Part shown: positions 1 through 5,100 of the stretch, piece after piece | Layout: every line of letters begins with the position of its first letter | How positions within the stretch are numbered: the stretch's first letter is position 1 | Assembly: GCA_030590275.1 (NCBI GenBank) | Contig: JAUUYV010000177.1 | Span: 1-5,100 of the forward strand | Source: Porticoccaceae bacterium | GTDB lineage: Bacteria; Pseudomonadota; Gammaproteobacteria; Pseudomonadales; Porticoccaceae | Reading direction: 5' to 3' | Length of the DNA stretch: 5,100 bases | Notes under the pieces: model-generated | Told to the model about the DNA's origin: nothing | What the model saw: only the letters and a program-made list of their open reading frames with translations | Databases searched by the model: none | Translations under genes and position numbers: made by a program

Positions 1-2
1 AG

Positions 3-71
3 TTTTACGGGGAAAACTGGGAGTTTAAGGGCGATATAGATTGGCAAGATGTTCAAAGAAATTTTGAGTAG
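3..71 (+). CDS. C-terminal tail of an unidentified protein (5' end outside window)
   Basis: Reading from base 3 gives 22 sense codons ending in TAG at 69-71; the other two plus-strand frames stop within about 40 bases. The tail is rich in aromatic and acidic residues and contains the peptide NWEFKGDIDWQDVQ, which reads like natural protein rather than noise. It is too short to assign a family. No rho-independent terminator with a T-tract follows directly; the nearest structure is an inverted repeat at 103-140. This call rests only on being the sole open frame at the window edge and on amino-acid composition, so it is tentative. Confidence 0.4.
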   Translation, partial: FYGENWEFKGDIDWQDVQRNFE

Positions 72-102
72 AATATTTTTAAATGTGGCCTCAGTTTCTT
101 TA

Positions 103-140
103 AGAGACTAAAACACTATAAGTTAAGAGCTTAAGTCTCT
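103..140. repeat. Inverted repeat downstream of the partial gene
   Basis: AGAGACT (103-109) is the exact reverse complement of AGTCTCT (134-140), 24 nt apart. Within the spacer lies a second small inverted repeat, TTAAG-AG-CTTAA (123-134), which overlaps the right arm by one base. It sits 31 nt after the TAG of the partial gene, so it could form a 3'-end structure, but there is no following T-run and it does not qualify as a typical intrinsic terminator. Confidence 0.3.
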
Positions 141-250
141 GTTGATACGTTGGAGAGGTGGGACCTTTTCTGGTTTACGGCGAGTTGATGGTGGATTCTG
201 GTGTTTAGCGTCAATATTGTAATGGGGGTTTGGAGCTCAACTAACGATAT

Positions 251-270
251 CCCCTTATAGCTCTAAGGGG
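251..270. repeat. Small hairpin, 7-bp perfect stem
   Basis: CCCCTTA (251-257) pairs exactly with TAAGGGG (264-270) around a 6-nt loop. No T-run follows on either strand, so it is not a standard terminator. Its role is unknown. Confidence 0.4.
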
Positions 271-590
271 CTGTACCATCTAGCAAGTGGATCGACCCCT
301 GATAAGGCCACAAGCTCGCCGGGGTATTAAGCAGCCAGGTCGCCCGACATTTGTAGCAATTACCTGGAGCGGGGTAGACGAGTATGACATCGACTATAAC
401 GTCAACTATGACGAAGGTATTACCCCCGGTGCGGTACTACGCAGGCTGTGGAGTACACGAACACCATTTAAGAATTAACAGAATTGTGTACAAAGGCTGA
501 CAGCAATATCCGCATTTAGCTACAGACAATTAACAATACCGGCCTTATAGTTGATCCTAGCTTATGCGGTACCGCCTACAAGCTCGCGTT

Positions 591-613
591 GCCCCCCTGG
601 GGGCTTCGCCCTT
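591..613. repeat. GC-rich pair of mutually exclusive hairpins
   Basis: GCCCC (591-595) can pair with GGGGC (600-604) around a 4-nt loop, or GGGC (601-604) can pair with GCCC (608-611) around TTC. The two stems share bases 601-604, so only one can form at a time. The second is followed by TTTAT on the plus strand, giving a weak terminator-like look. Both stems are short. Confidence 0.3.
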
Positions 614-720
614 TATCATAACCCCTGCCCACCTTGCAGACCTGATAAGTAAGCTTTCGAACTGTGGATAAAGAAATTATCGACAACGGTGATTATTGAG
701 TGGGCTGCAAGTTACGAATC

Positions 721-750
721 AGAAAAAAGACCAGGCGCAATCGCCAGTGG
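721..750 (-). terminator. Rho-independent terminator of the minus-strand block
   Basis: On the minus strand, 750-731 reads CCACTGGCGATTGCGCCTGG: GGCG pairs with CGCC around the loop ATTG, and the outer CCA pairs with TGG with a two-base bulge (CT) on the 5' arm. It is followed at once by TCTTTTTTCT (730-721). A stem plus T-run starting 2 nt after the crotonase stop codon is the expected end of this minus-strand transcript. Confidence 0.72.
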
Positions 751-752
751 GT

Positions 753-1571
753 TCAATCCTCAAAGTCCGGGTTCTCTCCCTTTCGTTGAGCCAGGAGCGC
801 TGTTTTAATGTCGTTGGACATTAGCATGCCCGCATTCCAGGTTGCGATGTAGTCAAGTCCGTCTGCGATGCTGTGTTCGCGGGAGTAGAGTAGTACCTGT
901 TTAGTACCGCGAATGCTAAGTGGTGATTTGGAGGCGATGGTCTTTGCTATAGTCAGTACTTCTTCCATCATGGCCTCTTTGTTAGTAAAGCAGCGATTGC
1001 TTAGGCCGATAGTCTTTGCTTCGTCGCCGCGAACATCTCGACCGGTGTAGGCGATTTCACGCATCATGCCGTCTCCAATTAGGCGAGGTAGTCGCTGCAG
1101 TGTGCCCACATCGGCGACCATGCCAATATCAATTTCTTTGATGGAAAAGATCGCATCTTCGGTGCAGTAGCGTATGTCGCACGCGCTGATCATATCCACA
1201 CCGCCACCGATGCAGGCACCGTGGATGGCAGCCAATACTGGTTTTCGGCAGCTCTCAATGGCGGTGAGCTGCTGCTGTAGCCAGAGAATTTCTTCGCGCA
1301 GAGCTTCCCGTTTGCGGGCCTCGCAGGAGATAGAGTCATCGATTATTTCATTGAGCATGGCCAGGTCTATACCTGCACAAAAGTGTTTGCCGTTTCCGCT
1401 TAACACGACCACTCTAACCCCAGCGGTGCAATCTGCCCAGGCCATGGCTTCTCCAAGCTCTTGCCAAAGAGTTCTATTTATTGCGTTGGCAGCTTCAGGG
1501 CGGTTGAGCTGGATGTGAGCGACCTGTGCATCGAGAGCGATAGACAATGTTGTATAGGTAGGCGTGTTCAT
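753..1571 (-). CDS. Enoyl-CoA hydratase/isomerase (crotonase) family, Δ3,5-Δ2,4-dienoyl-CoA isomerase (ECH1)-like
   Basis: A 272-residue crotonase-fold enzyme. The sequence resembles mammalian ECH1 along its length: LNRPEAANAIN near the N-terminus, the oxyanion-hole segment KHFCAGIDL (about residues 62-70), CIGGGVDM with Asp126, IKEIDIG with Glu146, VADVGTLQRLP with Asp154, and the C-terminal SKSPLSIRGTK and LLYSREHS. The three acidic residues correspond to the catalytic Asp/Glu/Asp of ECH1, which favours shifting 3,5-dienoyl-CoA to 2,4-dienoyl-CoA (β-oxidation of unsaturated acyl chains, cytoplasmic) over simple hydration. That activity is inferred from family knowledge. The frame is open upstream to an ATG at 1658, but that start would overlap the transporter gene by 31 nt and add 29 residues unlike the family. 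The ATG at 1571 fits the usual N-terminus and has a weak GGGAA 8 nt upstream. It lies 56 nt after the transporter gene and probably shares its transcript. Confidence 0.9.
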   Translation of the reverse strand: MNTPTYTTLSIALDAQVAHIQLNRPEAANAINRTLWQELGEAMAWADCTAGVRVVVLSGNGKHFCAGIDLAMLNEIIDDSISCEARKREALREEILWLQQQLTAIESCRKPVLAAIHGACIGGGVDMISACDIRYCTEDAIFSIKEIDIGMVADVGTLQRLPRLIGDGMMREIAYTGRDVRGDEAKTIGLSNRCFTNKEAMMEEVLTIAKTIASKSPLSIRGTKQVLLYSREHSIADGLDYIATWNAGMLMSNDIKTALLAQRKGENPDFED

Positions 1572-1627
1572 GAGGCGTATTCCCAATGTCAGAAGTGTGT
1601 GGGTTTTAAGAAACTGGAGGTCTCGGG

Positions 1628-2350
1628 TTAAGGCCAGTCTTTTTTGGACATATCCCAATTTCTTGCTAGATAAATAAAGGGGGTATCGATGAGTGCGATC
1701 AGTACTTTAAACACGTATTTTGCCATTGCAAGCTGCATTGCGGTTGCTAAATCAACAATACCCCACCATACCACCAGACCGTAAATGGTCGTGTCGACGA
1801 GTTGGGAGAGCATGGTCGATACATTGTTTCTAAGCCAGAGGTGTTTACCTGACGTTCGGGTTTTGATGGCGTGAAATATCCACACATCAAGGGTTTGGCT
1901 GATCAGGTAGGCCAGTAGTGAGCCGAGTACAAATTTCGGTGTAAAGATAAATAAAGTGGCCATTGCCTGATGAATGTTCGCGGCAAATTCGGCAGTTTTT
2001 GGGTTGTTTGAGGGTTGAAATTTAAGGCTTAATGAAATCATCACGATGATGATGAGGCTAACTGCAAAACCGATAAATACCGCGCGGTTGGCTTCTCTTT
2101 TTCCGTAACGTTCACTCAGCAAATCCGTTGCAAAGTAAATTCCTGAGTAGAGAATCACCCCGACGCTGGTCTGCATACCCAGGACTTCGGTGAGTTTTGG
2201 GCCCTGCAAATTAGCCAGCAATAGACTCAGAATAACGCTTGCATAGAGGCCCTGTTTACCAAAAACACGAAACAGTAAAATGGCGGAACCTAAATCAACA
2301 CAGACGGTTAATACCCACAGCGCCATTTGTTGGTCTAATACGATGGACAT
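1628..2350 (-). CDS. yhhQ: Queuosine precursor transporter, YhhQ family (DUF165/Vut_1)
   Basis: A 240-residue integral inner-membrane protein, close to the usual 220-240 of the family. Hydrophobic segments lie at roughly residues 9-30, 34-49, 62-78, 88-110, 129-151, 185-204 and 211-229, suggesting about six or seven helices. Family signatures are clear: ATDLLSERYGKREANRAV (74-91), LRNNVSTMLSQLVDTTIY (173-190) and DTPFIYLAR (222-230). Known members import the 7-deazapurine precursors preQ0 and preQ1, salvaged to make queuosine at the tRNA wobble position; this function is transferred by family. No que, tgt or folE gene is in the window. The ATG at 2350 has only a poor Shine-Dalgarno site (AAG-rich sequence). 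Its 165-nt upstream gap carries a perfect 12-bp inverted repeat but no recognisable preQ1-I riboswitch. The downstream crotonase gene follows after 56 nt. Confidence 0.92.
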   Translation of the reverse strand: MSIVLDQQMALWVLTVCVDLGSAILLFRVFGKQGLYASVILSLLLANLQGPKLTEVLGMQTSVGVILYSGIYFATDLLSERYGKREANRAVFIGFAVSLIIIVMISLSLKFQPSNNPKTAEFAANIHQAMATLFIFTPKFVLGSLLAYLISQTLDVWIFHAIKTRTSGKHLWLRNNVSTMLSQLVDTTIYGLVVWWGIVDLATAMQLAMAKYVFKVLIALIDTPFIYLARNWDMSKKDWP

Positions 2351-2396
2351 CTTTGCTTACTTGTTTTGTTGGTTGGGTGAAGAGCTTAGGAGAGTA

Positions 2397-2433
2397 CATT
2401 AACTAGCCGGCCTTCGTGGTGGGCTAGTTAATG
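2397..2433. repeat. Perfect 12-bp inverted repeat upstream of yhhQ
   Basis: CATTAACTAGCC (2397-2408) is the exact reverse complement of GGCTAGTTAATG (2422-2433), with a 13-nt loop. It lies 47 nt upstream of the yhhQ ATG on the minus strand. As RNA it would be a stable stem-loop in the yhhQ leader; as DNA it could be a dimeric regulator site. No T-run follows it on either strand, so it is not a standard intrinsic terminator. Confidence 0.6.
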
Positions 2434-2472
2434 GTAATCCAGATAGTGCGCTTAATATGGTGTCTGGGCCTG

Positions 2473-2493
2473 GCGGGCTGTTTAATAACCCGC
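2473..2493. repeat. Small hairpin after the amidohydrolase reading frame
   Basis: GCGGG (2473-2477) pairs with CCCGC (2489-2493) across an AT-rich 11-nt loop, 23 nt downstream of the amidohydrolase TAG on the minus strand. It has the position of a 3'-end stem-loop but lacks a T-run, so transcription may continue into yhhQ. Confidence 0.3.
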
Positions 2494-2515
2494 TAGTGGA
2501 TGGCCTCCAGCTTAC

Positions 2516-3628
2516 CTAATGGGCGGCCTCCAGGTTGTAGAGTTCTGCAACATTGTCGTGAAGCAACATATCCTGTTGCTCCTGCGGCAATGGCGCCACA
2601 TATTTTTTTAATAAATCCTGTGACCAGGGCCAGGTGGAATCACTGTGGGGAAAGTCGTTAGCCCACATAATGCGTCGTGGATTCATAGCATCCATCATGG
2701 TGAACGCGACGATATCATCCTGGAAAGTAAGATATATGTTTTCTAAAAAATACTCGCTGGGCATTTTGTCGAGTTCGGGGCCACGGAGGCGAAAACGGTG
2801 CCGATCGTAGGTGTGATCCATACGGTAAACAAAATGAGGCACCCAGCCGGCATCTGCTTCCACGCATACGATTTTGAGTTTGGGGTTGCGCATAAAAACA
2901 CCGGAATTTACCAGCATACTCATAATGTCCTGATTGGCGCGGATAATCGCGTAGCCGGAATTAATGCTGGTGCCGCGGAACTCCATACCTTTCATTTCAC
3001 CGGATGTCAGTATATGAAAGCTGAGAGGTAACTCGAGATCGATGGCGGCTTGCCAGAAGGGGTCGAATATTTCGTTGTCATAATCGACTTCGGGGATGGC
3101 GGGCTTGCCTGGTAGCATCACGCCTTTCAGTCCTAGTTCTTTAATTTTCCTTAAGTCTTCGATGGCTTCGTCGATGTTGCGTATTGGCGTTTGGCCAAGC
3201 CCAAGTAAGCGATCCGGCGCCGGATCACAAAATTCAGTGATCCATAAATTGTAGGCGTCCATACAGGCCTTTTTATAATCGTGGTCGGCTAAGTTGCAGA
3301 TCTCCATACCCGTGGAGGGGTAGATGATTTCCGCTGAAATACCGTCTTTATCCTGATCGAGCAGCCGTGCAGCAGGATCCCAGCCACCTTTATGGAGCTC
3401 CTCAAATTTGGCACCTTTGGTAGATAATTCTTCCGGGGGTATTCCAGCTGCGGATATCAGACTCAGGGGTATTGGTTTTTTTACGCCTTCAATCTGGTAG
3501 ACATCCCCTCGTTTGGGGTCGTGGACGACACGTGGGGCGATATCCAGATATTTCTTGTCGATGCGATCGACGTAGGTACCTGGAGGTTAGCAGATATGGG
3601 AGTCGGCAGAAATAATGGGTTTAAACAT
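2516..3628 (-). pseudogene. Amidohydrolase 2 family (ACMSD-like) gene with an in-frame TAA at codon 14
   Basis: Reading from the ATG at 3628 gives MFKPIISADSHIC, then TAA (3589-3587), then an uninterrupted frame beginning PPGTYVDRID and ending at TAG (2518-2516): 371 codons, the normal size for this metal-dependent TIM-barrel family. With the stop removed, family features are present in order: DSH at residues 9-11 (N-terminal metal site), SFHIL (His205), VCVEADAGW (Glu257) and WANDFPHSDSTWP (Asp325, His328). Relatives, as I recall them, have Glu at codon 14 (HITEPP-like), so GAA to TAA by one base change is the simplest explanation. An excellent AGGAG site precedes the ATG. No ATG, GTG or TTG occurs between the stop and Met108, so reinitiation would yield 263 residues lacking the N-terminal metal site, probably inactive. 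Family members hydrolyse or decarboxylate small ring or acid substrates; the substrate here is unknown. Alternatives to a pseudogene are a sequencing error or readthrough. Confidence 0.85.
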
Positions 3629-3634
3629 GACTAG

Positions 3635-3639
3635 CTCCT
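3635..3639 (-). promoter_or_regulatory. Ribosome binding site of the interrupted amidohydrolase
   Basis: On the minus strand AGGAG (3639-3635) stands 6 nt before the ATG at 3628. It fixes the ATG at 3628 as the ancestral start and shows that the initiation signal is intact despite the stop 13 codons later. Confidence 0.7.
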
Positions 3640-3659
3640 AATTTTAGAGTGTGGTTTTG

Positions 3660-3665
3660 ATTATG
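3660..3665 (-). promoter_or_regulatory. Possible -10 element for the amidohydrolase transcript
   Basis: CATAAT on the minus strand (3665-3660) matches the sigma-70 -10 consensus at five of six bases and lies about 32 nt from the ATG. No good -35 box is visible at the proper distance, so this is weak. Confidence 0.22.
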
Positions 3666-3702
3666 TGAGCAGGTGTTGCTAAATTTCGAATGAAAACAGC
3701 TT

Positions 3703-3719
3703 AGCGTATAGCTATCGCT
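3703..3719. promoter_or_regulatory. Near-palindrome between divergent genes, possible operator
   Basis: AGCG-T-ATAG is followed by CTAT-CGCT: an 8-bp central palindrome (ATAGCTAT) flanked by AGCG/CGCT arms, with one extra T on the left. It lies between the divergent amidohydrolase and selO starts, where an operator would be expected. No regulator gene is in the window. Confidence 0.25.
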
Positions 3720-3739
3720 GGTGCCATTGCGGGATAGTG

Positions 3740-3769
3740 TTAATTGGGTATCGGGTCTTGTGGTATATT
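3740..3769 (+). promoter_or_regulatory. Possible sigma-70 promoter for selO
   Basis: TTAATT (3740-3745, three of six consensus matches) and TATATT (3764-3769, five of six) are separated by 18 nt, about 85 nt upstream of the selO ATG. The -10 match is fair and the -35 poor. Confidence 0.28.
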
Positions 3770-3788
3770 TTTGCCATTCTTACCCTTT

Positions 3789-3802
3789 AACGGATAGCCG
3801 TT
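3789..3802 (+). repeat. Small hairpin in the selO leader
   Basis: AACGG (3789-3793) pairs perfectly with CCGTT (3798-3802) around ATAG. It falls between the possible promoter and the selO start, so it would be in the 5' leader. It is too small to assign a role. Confidence 0.28.
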
Positions 3803-3854
3803 TGTTCGGTTTAAATTCGCTTTTCCAGATTGGCGATACCAGGTTAATGACATC

Positions 3855-5100
3855 ATGTTAGCGATACATTCAAAGCCTCTACAAAATACCTATCACGGAC
3901 TTGGAGAGCAATTTTATACCGAGCAGATACCAACTCCGGTGTTGAAACCTGGACTGATTTATTTTAATCACGGACTTGCCAGGCACCTCAACCTGGATAT
4001 CAATGCTCTCGACTCAGCGGAAGGCTTACAGGTTCTGGCAGGCAACGTTGTTGCGGAAGGATCAAGGCCTGTCGCCACGGTCTACGCGGGCCATCAATTT
4101 GGGGGCTGGAGTCCCCAGCTGGGCGATGGTCGTGCCATTCTGCTGGGTGAGGTAGTGGGTAAGGACAATAAACGCTACGACATTCAGCTAAAAGGAGCGG
4201 GCCAGACACCGTATTCTCGAATGGGTGATGGTCGTTCTCCTCTGGGGCCAGTGCTGAGAGAAACTATTGTCAGTGAGGCGATGACGGCGCTGGGTATCCC
4301 ATCCACCCGATCACTCGCAGCGGTGACTACAGGAGAAAGGGTAATTCGGGATGTTTCTCTGCCGGGGGCAATATTAACCCGGGTTGCGCAAAGTCATATA
4401 CGAGTAGGGACCTTTCAGTATTTTTCTGCGCGTCAGGATCTCGAATCGATTCGGAGTCTGGCGGATTACGTGATCGAGCGGCATTTCAAAGATATTATTG
4501 ATGAGCGTTATAAGGATGATCGTTACGGCGGGTTATTTTGCTGTGTTGCCGAGGCCCAGGCACGACTGATTGCTCACTGGATGTCGGTGGGTTTTATCCA
4601 TGGGGTAATGAACACGGACAACATGTTGGTGTGCGGTGAAACCGTGGATTACGGGCCCTGTGCGTTTATGGACGGGTTTAATGCTAATAAAGTGTTCAGC
4701 TCCATTGATAGCCAGGGACGTTATGCTTATGGAAATCAGCCGAACATCGCCGGCTGGAATCTGGGTTGGTTGGCTCAGGCATTGCTACCACTAATGGATG
4801 ATTCGGAAACTGTAGCCTTAAAAAAAGCGGAACAGACGCTGCAGGACTTTGTCAAAACTTACGAGACACATTATCAAGGTCTGATGGCTGAGAAACTGGG
4901 CTTTTCCCGTAGCAGTGATGAATCGGCCCAGCTCGTGGGGGACTTGATGCAGTTAATCGCAACAGATAATAGCGACTTTACCTTAACCTTTCGGGGGGTG
5001 GGCGACCGTCTGGTGAGCGGCCACTCTGAGAGCCTTGAAGGGCTCCGTAACTTGTCTCACCGCTACGACGCCTGGTTAGGCTTATGGAAAGCCGCGCTGC
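3855..5100 (+). CDS. selO: Protein adenylyltransferase SelO (YdiU/UPF0061 family), 3' end outside window
   Basis: Open from the ATG at 3855 to the window end: 415 codons of a family that normally has about 480-490 residues, so the last 60-80 are missing. SelO is a pseudokinase that binds ATP in an inverted orientation and transfers AMP to Ser/Thr/Tyr of target proteins, linked to oxidative stress. Expected nucleotide-binding and catalytic residues are all visible: LGDGR (89-93), Lys113 in QLKGAGQTPYSRMGDGRS, Asp125-Gly126, Arg176, Arg183, and MNTDNM with catalytic Asp255 and Mg-binding Asn256, then Asp265 in DYGPCAFMD. Their spacing agrees with what I recall of characterised SelO proteins. 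The conserved C-terminal redox Cys (Sec in animals) lies beyond the window. The Shine-Dalgarno site is weak (AGG 11 nt upstream), but no closer or upstream in-frame ATG competes. The gene is divergent from the amidohydrolase. Confidence 0.95.
   Translation, partial: MLAIHSKPLQNTYHGLGEQFYTEQIPTPVLKPGLIYFNHGLARHLNLDINALDSAEGLQVLAGNVVAEGSRPVATVYAGHQFGGWSPQLGDGRAILLGEVVGKDNKRYDIQLKGAGQTPYSRMGDGRSPLGPVLRETIVSEAMTALGIPSTRSLAAVTTGERVIRDVSLPGAILTRVAQSHIRVGTFQYFSARQDLESIRSLADYVIERHFKDIIDERYKDDRYGGLFCCVAEAQARLIAHWMSVGFIHGVMNTDNMLVCGETVDYGPCAFMDGFNANKVFSSIDSQGRYAYGNQPNIAGWNLGWLAQALLPLMDDSETVALKKAEQTLQDFVKTYETHYQGLMAEKLGFSRSSDESAQLVGDLMQLIATDNSDFTLTFRGVGDRLVSGHSESLEGLRNLSHRYDAWLGLWKAAL

Larger units (their letters stand above)
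72..720. other. Long stretch without a convincing gene
   Basis: About 650 bases with no recognisable gene. The only notable ORF is a 63-codon GTG-started frame (287-478, +) with no Shine-Dalgarno site before it and no family I recognise; it carries an acidic stretch with tyrosines at residues 33, 37 and 41. The stretch also holds small inverted repeats (103-140, 251-270, 591-613), the 10-bp palindrome GCGGTACCGC at 566-575, and two copies of ACAAGCTCGC (310-319 and 578-587). I found no tRNA, no CRISPR repeat and no transposase similarity. It could be a decayed gene or remnant mobile DNA, but nothing seen proves this. Confidence 0.5.

Noticed and set aside
180..290. Integron attC-like site near GTTRRRY/RYYYAAC-type matches
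   Set aside because: No properly paired core sites with the expected spacing and symmetry were found, and no integrase is present.
1174..1518. Plus-strand ORF of 114 codons
   Set aside because: It lies wholly inside the crotonase gene on the opposite strand; composition is Ser/Ala-rich antisense noise and it has no family resemblance.
2351..2515. preQ1 riboswitch upstream of yhhQ
   Set aside because: Some queuosine-related transport genes carry one, but I could not find the preQ1-I hairpin plus A-rich tail pattern; the perfect 12-bp stem has a different layout.
2798..3031. Plus-strand ORF of 77 codons
   Set aside because: It is antisense within the amidohydrolase frame, whose family motifs are clear there.
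3587..3589. Recoding of the internal stop as selenocysteine or pyrrolysine
   Set aside because: The codon is TAA, not TGA (selenocysteine) or TAG (pyrrolysine), so these recoding systems do not apply.
4000..4209. Minus-strand ORF of 69 codons
   Set aside because: It is antisense within selO, which has strong family motifs (LGDGR, QLKGAGQTPYSRMGDGR) over the same bases.

Overview
This window looks like ordinary chromosome from a gammaproteobacterium. Base composition is moderate, the genes are closely packed, and the recognisable families (a YhhQ-type queuosine-precursor transporter, a YdiU/SelO pseudokinase, an ECH1-like crotonase and an ACMSD-like amidohydrolase) commonly co-occur in marine and environmental Gammaproteobacteria. 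That placement is an inference from gene content; no rRNA or marker gene is present to settle it.

Layout: positions 1-71 hold the last 22 codons of an unidentified plus-strand gene. Positions 72-720 have no convincing gene, only small hairpins, short repeats and a weak 63-codon ORF. From 721 to 3628 there is a minus-strand block. Read in its own direction it runs: an amidohydrolase (3628-2516) broken by an early in-frame TAA, a 165-nt gap with a perfect 12-bp inverted repeat, a YhhQ transporter (2350-1628), an ECH1-like crotonase (1571-753), and an intrinsic terminator (750-721) beginning 2 nt after the crotonase stop. A 226-nt divergent intergenic region (3629-3854) separates this block from a plus-strand selO/ydiU gene (from 3855), which runs off the window after 415 codons with all its recognisable catalytic residues intact.

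How the genes fit together: the transporter and the crotonase, 56 nt apart, are probably one transcriptional unit, but their functions (tRNA-modification precursor import; isomerisation of acyl-CoA double bonds) are not obviously linked. The amidohydrolase may have begun the same unit or been transcribed alone. SelO is an AMP-transferring regulator linked to the redox stress response and is independent.

The most notable observation is the nonsense codon. It lies in an otherwise fully open 371-codon amidohydrolase frame that keeps a good Shine-Dalgarno site and its N-terminal metal-site motif. I see no sign of a new multi-gene defence or mobile system here. The rest of the window is conventional.
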